This document shows, one piece after another, positions 54,703 through 64,000 of a stretch of DNA of 64,000 nucleotides. Origin of the DNA: Cladophialophora immunda. Taxonomy: Eukaryota > Ascomycota > Eurotiomycetes > Chaetothyriales > Herpotrichiellaceae. The stretch covers positions 1,922,001-1,986,000 of the forward strand of contig NW_015622541.1 in the NCBI RefSeq assembly GCF_000835495.1, given 5' to 3'. A program made the translations under genes and the position numbers. The notes under the pieces are model-generated. The model did not search any database and was not told the origin of the DNA. It saw only the letters and a list, made by a program, of their open reading frames with translations. How positions within the stretch are numbered: the first letter of the stretch is position 1; each line of letters opens with the position of its first letter.

Positions 54703-55443
54703 ATGGCGCTCATGGACGAGTTCAGAATGCGCAACTTCAGTGAGTTATTCTTTAGGCCAAGACAGTGTCCGCACTGGATCAGAGCTGACAGTTGCACGCA
54801 GGCATCTACGGGCAGTGGTAAGAAGTCCCCCTCATTCCAGGCCTGCGCGCACGATATCCTGTGATCCTTTGCGCAGCAAGTCTTTGTTGGGAAAAGACGT
54901 ATGCTTCTCGTTTGGTCGAATACAATCTAGAGCACCAAACGGGGTGACCGAAGAATATGAACAAGAGGGCTGACATGTGGAACAACAGGCTGGGAGTGCT
55001 GTGCATCATCCTGGGGTTCGCCTTGGGTATTGCCAACATCTTCCACTTTAACCTGCTCATTCTGTTCAGCATTATACTCCTGTACGTCTCTCACTGGCCC
55101 CAATCATTCCGAAGTTGTGCAATTAACCCTTTGGTCCTGCAGTTGCTCCTCCCTCGTTCTCATATTCATCGAAATCCCACTCTTGTTACGTATCTGTCCT
55201 ACATCCGCCAAATTCGATGCCTTCATCAAACGCTTCACCACAAACTACATGCGCGCTCTTATTTACGGTGTCATGTCCCTGGTTCAATGGCTTAGCATTA
55301 TTGTGGAAGCCAGCAGCTTGATTGCTGCCGCCGTGGTATTGGCACTTGCGGGAGCTTGCTACGCACTGGCAGGGCTGAAACAGCAGGAATTTGTGGGAAG
55401 CACGACGCTGGGTGGGCGGGGAGTTGCCCAGATGATTGTCTAA
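54703..55443 (+). CDS. tvp18: Golgi membrane protein Tvp18
   Basis: Four exons: 54703-54739, 54802-54817 (16 bases), 54989-55081 and 55143-55443, with introns of 62, 171 and 61 bp, give 148 residues. The start is MALMDEFRMRNFSIYGQWLG and the diagnostic core is RICPTSAKFDAFIKRFTTNY followed by MRALIYGVMSLVQWLSI. Four hydrophobic segments are visible (about residues 20-38, 40-58, 80-100 and 102-122). Tvp18 is a late Golgi vesicle protein of unclear role. The last exon reads AGLKQQEFVGSTTLGGRGVA before the stop. Internal exon 2 encodes only SIYGQ and parts of its neighbours, so the N-terminus is lost unless spliced. Confidence 0.94.
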
Positions 55444-56943
55444 ACGGGCTATGTCCAAATTTCCTTCTCACCAGGCCAACTTATCGAATTCAGTGGGACA
55501 AAAAGTGATTTGACAATGGTGTACTTCTAGCGGCGCGCCTGGACACAAGATAGTTCGAGCGCAAGGAGTACGGGAGTCAATGGACATGGCATTTGGATGA
55601 CTGGGCGGAGTGTTTCATAGAGCTCCAAGGACATTTATGACGGTGGTTTATAAGATGCCGCTGATGAACACCGCGGGAGGCTGGATAGTTATTTGTGCAA
55701 TGAGTAGGATCCAATTCAGCATGGAAGAAGCATCTCTAACTATACATGTTGCATCAGACTAGAGACTATCAATTCGTCAAGGCATGAAGGAATAAATGAG
55801 GAATTGAGGGTTGCCCTGGGCGCCACTTTTCAAGCATGGTTGTTGGCTGCCAGAAGTCTGATGCCGCTTGAGCAAGATATAATAAGCTCAACATGGTGTG
55901 CATCATACGCAATGCAGCTTACTGCTGCTTCTGTTCCACCTACTTTTTTCTGCACATAAATCAAATCCCGTGGCAAAAGCACCCGTGCGTGGTGCAGCAA
56001 CTCAACTTCCGCCTAGTGATCGGCAATCAGACAGAGGAGACCAAGTCCCATGTCTAAAACACCCTATCCACCGCCACAAGAACTCCCATCTCTTTCGTGT
56101 CATCATGTTCGCATATAGCGTCCCTGTCTGGTGCTATACCTCTTGTGGGGGGGAAATGGGACGTGATCGACCGGAACAATGACGGCCAACGATATGGATC
56201 TTGTAGTCCTCCGACTGTCAGTAGCCTGGGGGATGGCGCAGTCCAGGCGTGGGCACCGATGCAGACGAGAGGGCACTCGAGGTAGCTGAACAGTAAGCAG
56301 TGAGCACCAGGGACCCACGCCATCGGCGGTGGTGGCTTGCCGAGCCATCAAAGCGTCCTTGCAATTCTTTGGGGTATACGGAGTACGGAGTAGAATTTGG
56401 GCTCGTGAGAGGCTGAGGAGCGGCGAGGGAACAAGGCTCGTGTGGCGTGCTAGACCAGAAGCGGCCCAGCGTCCAAGGCGAGATGAAGGCTGTGTTTCGT
56501 GTTTGTTCTTGGGCTGCGCTCGCCGATGCTGCGAAGTTTCGGGCCCCCCAGCCCAAGTGCCCAGACCTCCGTGTGCTATTCTTTTCATTTGCGGCTGAGG
56601 CGTCTGGGCTTTTCAATCTTCGGGGCCACCAGGGCCTTGCTTGTTGCGAAGCGAGAGCCCGTTAGTCTTGTCCGGTGTCCCTCGTTTCCTTGCTTGTTCC
56701 TTGTCCCTGGCCTTGGACTCGAATGGTAACTTCGGATTTCTGACCTGAACACCACCTCAGTCCCATCGAAAAGCCCTCTCTTTTCGCTGAGAAATCGTGA
56801 CACCATTCGAACTCTTTAACCAAACGGGAAAACAAAAACATCACAAGGTCAAAAAAATCAGGAAGACAGAACAGAAAGGAAATGATGAATTAGCCCAGAC
56901 AACGACACTCCAACGATGTCGCCCTCAGTTTCTGACCTGAATC
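55444..56943. other. Intergenic, no gene found
   Basis: This 1.5 kb gap separates two rightward genes. Minus-strand frames of 130-160 codons at 56.1-56.6 kb overlap one another and resemble nothing. It must contain the promoter of the DUF3433 gene. Confidence 0.45.
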
Positions 56944-59900
56944 ATGGAAGAAGACAGTCGACCCAGCGCCTACCTCAATGTTCCCATCACCGACGCTGAG
57001 CGCCGTGCTCAAGTTGCTGAGGCGGCCGTCAGAGACGACAGCTCTGAGCGACTGTTGCCAGAAGCCCAACAACCCTCGCCAGAACCCCAGCAACCGTCGT
57101 CGGCTCAACTACAAGCACCAGGCCCCAATCGATTTCCCTCGATACACGCTCCCCCAGTAATAAGACAGTATGCGCCGAGATTCTCGCAGAGACCAGAAGT
57201 TCGCCAATATGTCCCCATCTCCCCGGTCCCAGAAGAAGACGAGCCCGAATCCATCAAACTTCGCCCGCACTCGGCAGTCGCCACGGATGACGGCTACCTA
57301 CTCCCTCCTCCGGGACCGGTGCCGGCCTTGTGGACTCCCATCTGGTTGAAGCAATGGTTCCTGGGCCTCTTCGCCCTCGTCTTTGCCGCATTTCTGATCG
57401 TCCTGATCCTCCTCTGGCACTTTGACGAGCAGAATGATGGTTTCCACGTCGATCAGGGAACGAACCATTATGCCTGGGCGTACACGCCTACTGTCATCGT
57501 TGTTATCGTGGTGGCTGCCTGGAGAATGGTGGATCACCATTCTAAACTGGCCATGCCGTACGATGCTCTCCAGGACGGACCGATCAAACCGTCAGAAAGC
57601 CTTTTGGTCGACTATATTTCGAATTTCCAGCTTGTATCATTACTCGAAGCGTTCAAAAACAGTCATTTTGCCGTTATAGCGTCGATTACCGGATTTATAT
57701 TACTAAAAGTTGTCACGGTCTTTGCGACTGGATTGCTGGTGGCCCTTCCAACACAAGTGGCTCAAAAGAGTGCGACGGTGCACGCCAGAGGTTTCAGCGC
57801 GGACTCTTTCGACCCCAACACCGCTCTCAACCCTTCGACTTTCTCGACCCAGCCGGTGTATGCGTACTATGGCAGTATGGCTCAGGGTGTGCCCTTGGAA
57901 AATGGTGTTAGGTTTGATCTGGCATACAGTGCCTTGACAGTCAGTTCTGATACCCCAATCGGCGACGATGCGACAATATCTGGCGAAGTCGATGCCTTTG
58001 TGCCGACTATGACATGCAAAACATTAAATGTGCAGTTGGAGATTCCGCGGATTGTGAACGACACCAACTCAGCAAGCGCATTTGCGACTTCGAGCAATAT
58101 CACTTTCACCATCAACGCAGGCGATGTGTGCCGCCAACTTTCTTCAGTCAGCGTGCCAGCGGACAACCCATACACTGAGATTCTCCCGAAGCGACAGGTC
58201 ACAGGCACGATGCAGCAGGTCTTCTGTGGAACCACAAATGCCAGCGTACCCGATTCAAATGGCCCAGAGGGCCTCTTGTTCACAGTCACGGATATCAATT
58301 ACCAACAGACCCTGTTTGACAACGCCACTGACCTCGCGGGTGGTTCATTTACCATTGCAAGTGGTGTTTCCAGGACCCTTAACAATATAACGAACGTGTT
58401 CTGCAATCCTTCGTATTCGATGACCAGGGCCCAGGTTACGAACAATACTCGGCTACTCAACAACAACAATGCCGTAACGGTCGCGTTAAAAGATGGAGCA
58501 AGCAATAGCACACTCTCAGGATTTTCGGACTGGAACGCTACCAATGTCCTGGTGCAAGCTTCGATTGCTGCACAAGTTCTCTTTGGGGATACGATTAATG
58601 ACGACACCATTTCCGACTCGAGCGCCATATTTACACTCATGGCACTAACGCAAGGATCCCAAAATATCGACACTTTAATCAACCCAGATACCATGATATC
58701 AGCTGCTCGAGACACGTCCAATGGACTCTTATCTCAATATGCCCATCAAGTTTTGAGGGCACCAGACAACCCCAGTGTGGAAGGGGGAAAGGTGACTCGT
58801 CAAGAACGGAGGCTCCGGGTCAACGATGTTTCTGTGTGGACGATGGCTTCGGCATCTGGATTACTGTTCCTTTTCTGCATTGCCTTGATCTTCATCGCCC
58901 CTAGAGCGGTTGTCCCCCGCGATCCGAGCTCCATTGCGGGAGTTGCGACGACTCTGACCCGAAGTACGGAGCTGAATCGATTACTGCGCAAGCAGGGCGC
59001 ACCAAGCCCTGCCAATCAAAAATCCGCCCTGGCAGGTTTCGAATTTGGGACTGCAATCGCAACGACGGATTCTGGGACGAGAAGTTTCAAAATTGTCACG
59101 TCGGAAGGCGAGCCAGACGAACCGACCACCAAGCCGAGTATGGACATTAAATGGTGGTTGCCATTCACTGCAACATTTCCAGTCTTGACAATCACCCTGG
59201 TTCTGCCCCTGGGCCTTATTGTGGCGTTGGAGCTCATTCAGCGACATTCCGACGATCACAATGGGTTTTACACCGTGGCAGACGACAAGTGGACCGAAAT
59301 TTACAGCCATTACATCCCCGGCCTCGTTATGCTGGTTTTGGCGGCGCTGGTCAACATGCTTGATTTCAATGTGGCTTTGTTCACTCCGTGGAACAACCTG
59401 GCAGAAGGCAATGCGATCCACAGGAGATCAGTCCTCAACAATATTCTCGGGAGATCACCTCCGTTCGCATTCTTACAGGCTCTGCGGACGCGAAGCCTCG
59501 GTGCCATGTTGAGTATCGCCGCGGCCACGTTGGCGAGTGTTCTGGCAGTGATTGCTTCCGGTTTGTACTACGTCCAGCATTACACAGTTGATGGGGCGAA
59601 TATTTCGCTCACTCAAGTCGACTCTTTTGACCTGCAGTGGACAAACAGCTTCTCCAATGACAATGGCGCGGCGGCCATCACGAACTTGATCATGCACCAG
59701 AATTTCAGCTACCCTCAATTCACCTATGAGGGCCTCGTGTTTCCAAAGCTGTCGCTAAATAACTCCGCTCTGACGAAAGACGCACTCACGACAGTGTCTG
59801 GATCATCAGCCCACGTGCTTCCGGCTGTCCGCGCAAATCTCAAATGCGATGTGCTTGCCAGCGACTCCTTCTCCTTATCCACGCAAAAGGCTGGCGCTGA

Positions 59901-61485
59901 CAGCGCATACGCAACGGACCAAGCATTCATCACCGCGAGGGCAGCACTTCCAGACTCGTGCCAGCTCGGCGGCTCCACTGGCACGGATAACTTTGTGCTC
60001 TACCAGAACAACTTCGAACTGCCTCCAGGTGGGAAGGGTACATTTGCCGGTGCTCAATTAGATCTCTTGTTCGGTGAGAATGCGACAACGTACGGCAACT
60101 ATGGCGAAAATCGTGGTCAATACATAAGCGACAATCCGGCAGTTGGTTGCCCCAGTTTGGCGTTCACATTCGGCCACTTCCAACTAGATAACACGGACAG
60201 GAGTCAAGTGACCACCATGGTGTGCTATCAAGAAATCCAAGGACTCAATGCCAATGTCACACTGCAGCCCAACAGTACGACCATTGATTCGAGCCATCCA
60301 CCAATAGTTGTCGGGAGCAGCATCTTCCTCCACGACAATCCGCTCAGCAACCACAGTGGCGTGAAGTCATTCGACTTCCGCATTCAGAACAACCTTGCTC
60401 AAGAAATGACCGTGTTTAACGGTGAGGGTGGTACACCAGCGTCCAACCCATCGAGTACAAACACGTTTGACATCTTCTTCCAGGCCATTATCAACGGCTC
60501 TGAACCCCATGAGCCAGCATCTCTAGCTGGCCCGGACAACCAAGATGTCCTCATCGACGCGATAAACCGATTTTATCGGATTTACATGGCGCAAGCCATT
60601 TCCACAAACATGCGCGGACCCTTGAATAGCCTGAGCACTTCATCCCGGCTTGCTCGACGCCAAACCTCTTCCACAATAACCACCCCGACCACGATTGACA
60701 CTCCACGCCTCGTCCAAGACAAGGACAGCAAACTGATCCTACAGATTCTCCTCGGCATCATGACGGCCTTGGCCGCATCAGCATGGCTGACCACAAAATT
60801 CCGCCACGTTCTCCCATGTAATCCGTGCTCCATTGCAGGGACTATGTCCCTCCTTGCGGGCAGCGATTTGTGCCACAGCACTGACGACGGACTGTGCGAA
60901 TGCTGCGGGAAACCTCGTCGACGGTCATTTGGATATGACGCTGGTAACAGACCGGAATCGATTCATGCAGGACCCGACGAGAATGGCGAGGACGTCGATG
61001 AACGCCAACAGATCATTTCCGACGGCGCAGAATGGATGCGCGCGTCCCAGTTCGAAACCGTTTTCGGCGGCAAACGCTACAGTATGGGCTGGTGGCGCGA
61101 GCGCCGGCTCATAGGCAAGAGACGCAGGTTTGGCGTGGACGTTGGAGCTCGCGCCGACGGGGCAGACGACCAAGACTGGGAGCTGGGGGAGAGGAGACCC
61201 GAGGGGACTGGATTTAGTGATTTCATGATGAGGGGCGGGGACAGGGACGGCCGGGGCGAGTATTCGAGATTTGGAGGCCGGTCCAGAGGTGCGAGCGTGA
61301 GCGGGAGCGGACCGAGCCCGGAGCCTGGGGCGATGGCCCCGACGATGGCTATGCCTCGAGAGCCCTCGCCGGGGGTGTACGTGCCTGAAGCAGGGCGGAC
61401 GGGCCAGCCGCTCTACCACGACCCGGGGGAACCAAGCCGGTTACCATTGGCGGGCAGACGAAGTCCTGTCGGCGGTGAAGCATAG
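56944..61485 (+). CDS. DUF3433 repeat membrane protein
   Basis: A single exon of 1513 residues (MEEDSRPSAYLNVPITDAER...). DUF3433 proteins belong to filamentous ascomycetes and have no known function. The protein has two homologous halves. Each starts with a soluble lead, a transmembrane helix, a short loop with an aromatic/His pattern and a second helix: residues about 137-215 (LKQWFLGLFALVFAAFLIVL, then a HYAWAYTP loop) and about 735-810 (WWLPFTATFPVLTITLVLPL, then an IYSHYIPGLVML loop). Long extracellular-looking segments between the helix groups carry many Asn-x-Ser/Thr sites (TNSAS, NATDL, NNSAL and others) and Cys residues. A further helix pair lies near residues 640 and 1265. The C-terminus is Gly/Arg/Pro-rich and acidic. 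Likely plasma-membrane or wall-facing. Confidence 0.9.
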   Translation: MEEDSRPSAYLNVPITDAERRAQVAEAAVRDDSSERLLPEAQQPSPEPQQPSSAQLQAPGPNRFPSIHAPPVIRQYAPRFSQRPEVRQYVPISPVPEEDEPESIKLRPHSAVATDDGYLLPPPGPVPALWTPIWLKQWFLGLFALVFAAFLIVLILLWHFDEQNDGFHVDQGTNHYAWAYTPTVIVVIVVAAWRMVDHHSKLAMPYDALQDGPIKPSESLLVDYISNFQLVSLLEAFKNSHFAVIASITGFILLKVVTVFATGLLVALPTQVAQKSATVHARGFSADSFDPNTALNPSTFSTQPVYAYYGSMAQGVPLENGVRFDLAYSALTVSSDTPIGDDATISGEVDAFVPTMTCKTLNVQLEIPRIVNDTNSASAFATSSNITFTINAGDVCRQLSSVSVPADNPYTEILPKRQVTGTMQQVFCGTTNASVPDSNGPEGLLFTVTDINYQQTLFDNATDLAGGSFTIASGVSRTLNNITNVFCNPSYSMTRAQVTNNTRLLNNNNAVTVALKDGASNSTLSGFSDWNATNVLVQASIAAQVLFGDTINDDTISDSSAIFTLMALTQGSQNIDTLINPDTMISAARDTSNGLLSQYAHQVLRAPDNPSVEGGKVTRQERRLRVNDVSVWTMASASGLLFLFCIALIFIAPRAVVPRDPSSIAGVATTLTRSTELNRLLRKQGAPSPANQKSALAGFEFGTAIATTDSGTRSFKIVTSEGEPDEPTTKPSMDIKWWLPFTATFPVLTITLVLPLGLIVALELIQRHSDDHNGFYTVADDKWTEIYSHYIPGLVMLVLAALVNMLDFNVALFTPWNNLAEGNAIHRRSVLNNILGRSPPFAFLQALRTRSLGAMLSIAAATLASVLAVIASGLYYVQHYTVDGANISLTQVDSFDLQWTNSFSNDNGAAAITNLIMHQNFSYPQFTYEGLVFPKLSLNNSALTKDALTTVSGSSAHVLPAVRANLKCDVLASDSFSLSTQKAGADSAYATDQAFITARAALPDSCQLGGSTGTDNFVLYQNNFELPPGGKGTFAGAQLDLLFGENATTYGNYGENRGQYISDNPAVGCPSLAFTFGHFQLDNTDRSQVTTMVCYQEIQGLNANVTLQPNSTTIDSSHPPIVVGSSIFLHDNPLSNHSGVKSFDFRIQNNLAQEMTVFNGEGGTPASNPSSTNTFDIFFQAIINGSEPHEPASLAGPDNQDVLIDAINRFYRIYMAQAISTNMRGPLNSLSTSSRLARRQTSSTITTPTTIDTPRLVQDKDSKLILQILLGIMTALAASAWLTTKFRHVLPCNPCSIAGTMSLLAGSDLCHSTDDGLCECCGKPRRRSFGYDAGNRPESIHAGPDENGEDVDERQQIISDGAEWMRASQFETVFGGKRYSMGWWRERRLIGKRRRFGVDVGARADGADDQDWELGERRPEGTGFSDFMMRGGDRDGRGEYSRFGGRSRGASVSGSGPSPEPGAMAPTMAMPREPSPGVYVPEAGRTGQPLYHDPGEPSRLPLAGRRSPVGGEA

Positions 61486-62427
61486 ACTGGTCTGAGTCCT
61501 GACTCGATAGATGCTCACCAGGTGTGGTTTTCTTTCGGTTCTGTTATTATTGCAATGCTGTCTTTTCACCTATGGGCAGTTTCTCTTTTTTGTTCCATGT
61601 CCATGACGATTTCATGTTTGGTGCTCGGGGTGCTTTGGGTGCGTGGGTGCTTGGTGTTTCGAGGCGAGTGGGGAAAACGAAACCACTTTATACCCATACC
61701 TATATACCATTGACGCTTTGCCGTGCTCCTTTCTTCAAATCTCACTGGTTCTTTTTATCCTACTTATTTCTTCTCGTGTCTGAAAGATGGACGGGATGGA
61801 TGGACGGGTGGATGGATCAAGGGAGTTGGGTATAACCCACGCCTCCCTCCGCCACGACAGACTATATCATGTACCAGTTCACAGGTGACGCTATTTAGAT
61901 CAAATATTACACCTATACCTATACCTATACCTGTCTATTACCCCCGGTGTGAACTCCGCCAAACAGACGCAGGACGCGGGATATAGTGGGGATACCGGAT
62001 GGTCGACTGGGGAAAGATAAGGTGGATGGGGTAGATGGATTCCCATGTGCTTTGCGGGTGGGCGAGGAATGAAATGCGTAATACGTACGTGATATCTGCA
62101 TGAAAAGCCGGTGGTGCAGGGAATACATAGAGCTGGCCAAGATGGGAAGGAAACATGTCTTTCTCTCACCCTTCAGCCAGCAGGTTGGTAACAAGAAATG
62201 GCAATTTTAGAGGTTATCGCGCTTTTCCCGACATCTCCATGTCCGTCTTCGTCTGCGTCGCTGCCCTGTGCATCTCAGGCCAGGCCACGTAGTCAGTTGC
62301 AAATGACATGTGGAATCGCAACCAAGGGTCTGCCTTTTCGATGCGACCACCCAGTCCCATGCTGATCATTTCTGGTGTCGTATAAAGCCTTTCAACAGGG
62401 CGTGCTAAAGCGTGTGCAAAAGAGGGC
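61486..62427. other. Intergenic between convergent genes, simple repeats
   Basis: A 942-base gap with both 3' ends. It contains a GGAT/GGAC-rich tract near 61785-61822 and about four ACCTAT units near 61911-61932. No gene is supported. Confidence 0.5.
61911..61932. repeat. ACCTAT hexamer repeat
   Basis: About three and a half copies of ACCTAT in tandem. It is too short and not telomeric. Confidence 0.7.
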
Positions 62428-63676
62428 TCAATACGTCGCAGCCAGCCTCATCACTAGATAATCCCCGCTATTGATCCCCTTGTACTTCTTCCCGGTCTCC
62501 TCCCAGGTGCCTGGTAGCGCCTCAATCCAGCGGTCAAAGTTGGGGTTGCAGAAATAGGCAATGCTGTAACGAGCAGGAACCGTGGCTTCCGGGTCCTCGT
62601 CGTTTAGATCGTCGTCTTTTGGTGGAGGTTGGATCACGCGGTGGTTCGTCGACTTGATCTGATCATTGCTCCAGCGCTGAAGCAAGTCGCCCGCATTGAC
62701 CACAATGGTGCCGGGGATGGGTGTGGCACGTACCCACGTGCCCTTAGGCGACTTGACCTCCAGACCACCAATATTGTCTTGGAACAACAGCGTGATGGAG
62801 CCGTAATCCGAGTGTTCGCCCGCTCGGACTTGGTTAGGGTTGTCGCGCCAAATGCTCTTCTTGACGGGTGGGTAATGCAGCAGTCGTAGCGTGTTGTCCC
62901 CTCCGTCCGTGTAGCTGTCGAAGAAGTGCTCGTCCATGCCCATGCCCAGGGCTATGGCGCGCATGACGTTGACGTGCAGGTCTTTCAGGGTGAGGAAGAA
63001 CTGCTGCATATCCCGCGTGAAGGCCGCCCCCGTTTCGTCCAGATGTGCCGGCCACTGGTTGGGCTTCCCCTCTACGCCCTCACGACCAATCTCCATGGAC
63101 TCCTTCAGGTCCGGATTGGAGGCCCGCAGTTTGGCGATGACTTCCGGGTCGTCGGATTGCGTGACCTTTTCGCGGCCCCAGGTCACGTAGCCGCGATTGG
63201 CGTCCGGGGTGGTCCATCTCAGGGCGTCCTTCTGCTCCTGGGGGCGCTTGAAGAAGTCGGCCGACTGCGAAAAGGCGCGCGAGACCTGGTCCTCGGGGAC
63301 GCCATGGTTCTGCAGGTACAGGAAGCCGGAGCTCTTGAAGGCGTGGGAGATTTGCTCGGCGGTGGCCTTTTTGGCGGCTGCAGCGCCATGCAGGAAGGCC
63401 CCAAAGTCAATCAGCTGCGACAAGTCAAAAGCTGCCTGGAGGTCGAAAGGGGAAGGTGGTGTCTCTGGGGAGAGTAGAGAAAGGGGCAGGTGGTGCAGGT
63501 GGTGCAAGTGGTGCAAAGAGATGGAGCAGCTCCAATAGCAAGGCCCAGTGAGGGGGGAGTCTGGCATTGAGACACAGGCATAGACATGGTCAAGTACGAC
63601 GCCGTGCCGTACGTACCGGCATGATCAGATCATCTTGTTCTACACCCTTTTGGGCGACTTCACCAGCTGAGCCCAT
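62428..63676 (-). CDS. 2-oxoglutarate/Fe(II) oxygenase, IPNS-like
   Basis: Two exons. Exon 1 is 63617-63676 (20 codons, MGSAGEVAQKGVEQDDLIMP); exon 2 runs to 62428. The acceptor is ambiguous: at 63414 (TTGTCGCAG) it gives MPLIDFGAFL and 348 residues, the usual start for the family; at 63435 (CTCCAG) it adds seven residues. Iron ligands are H221 and D223 (AGEHSDYGSITLLFQD) and H278 (NHRV); the 2-oxoglutarate ligands are R302 and S304 (PARYSIAYF). NHGV near residue 60 and SADFFKRP follow the isopenicillin-N-synthase/DAOCS pattern. The substrate is unknown; such fungal enzymes act in secondary or amino-acid metabolism. The open frame with a His/Leu repeat (HHLHHLHHL) at its start is intron. Confidence 0.88.
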
Positions 63677-64000
63677 CTTTCTTTCGCAAGGCTGAAGTGG
63701 GCCCAAGGGGGAGGGATCGAGTCAGCTGCGTGGCAGGAGTCTTCAATAGGTGCGTCCTCGTCCTCGTAGTGCTCGGAGAGAAGATGCGGCCGGAAAGTTG
63801 CCTTTTCACTAACGAGTCAAGCGGTGGGTGGCAGTGGATGAGGTGGATATTGTTCCCTGCACTCCGCGACGACGGCGTGCTCTGTGCAGAATGCGGCTCA
63901 GTTAGCGACTCACAGACACGTGAAGCCTGGGAGATACCTCGTTTCCGCGATGGGAGAACAAAAGGGAAACCCAACACGGCTTCGAGAAACATATACAACG
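63677..64000. promoter_or_regulatory. Upstream region of the oxygenase gene
   Basis: The last 324 bases hold the promoter of the oxygenase gene; a 112-codon minus frame here is not supported. The window ends inside this stretch. Confidence 0.4.

Noticed and set aside
56103..56616. Overlapping minus frames of 130-160 codons
   Set aside because: Two frames of similar quality overlap on the same strand, which argues that neither is coding.

Overview
This is a stretch of nuclear genome from a filamentous ascomycete (Pezizomycotina). The reasons are: many short GT-AG introns of about 45-95 bp with CTAAC/CTGAC-like branch points; genes on both strands with 0.3-2.8 kb spacers; a two-finger GATA regulator of the SREA type; a DUF3433 membrane protein (a family I know from these fungi); and a full set of ordinary eukaryotic housekeeping genes. 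I cannot name the species. I see no ribosomal RNA, convincing tRNA, CRISPR array, prophage, or intact transposon.

Layout. 1-4.7 kb has no gene I can support. 4.7-12.7 kb holds the AP-3 adaptor beta subunit (-), a fungal protein of unknown function with RecA-like features (+), the kinetochore protein Nuf2 (-) and the eIF2B alpha subunit (+). 12.7-24.2 kb holds the iron regulator SreA (-), a five-exon trypsin-like peptidase (-), an unresolved multi-exon or decayed gene (-), the Golgi protein Tvp15 (-), an OTU-type cysteine peptidase (-) and a peroxisomal D-amino-acid oxidase (+). 24.2-27 kb is empty. 27-42.6 kb holds a large disordered protein (+), a thioredoxin (+), a WD40/zinc-ribbon protein (-), the mRNA decapping enzyme Dcp2 (-), a DUF4112 protein (+) and the tRNA thiolation protein Ncs2 (-). 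43.5-64 kb holds a small protein with exon-encoded repeats (+), a short-chain dehydrogenase (+), HMG-CoA synthase (+), an unidentified 603-residue protein (+), nuclear transport factor 2 (+), the Golgi protein Tvp18 (+), a 1513-residue DUF3433 protein (+) and a 2-oxoglutarate/Fe(II) oxygenase (-).

The genes do not form a biosynthetic cluster or one dedicated system; most are unrelated core genes. Exon structures were worked out by hand from splice signals, reading phase and known family sequence. Several genes start with very short coding exons (7-20 bases), so single-ORF views lose their true N-termini. I found no clear undescribed system. The best leads are the unresolved minus-strand gene at 16.5-18.4 kb, the atypical peptidase beside it, the exon-repeat protein at 43.6 kb, the RecA-like orphan at 7.6 kb, and two regulatory motifs (upstream of sreA and of the D-amino-acid oxidase).
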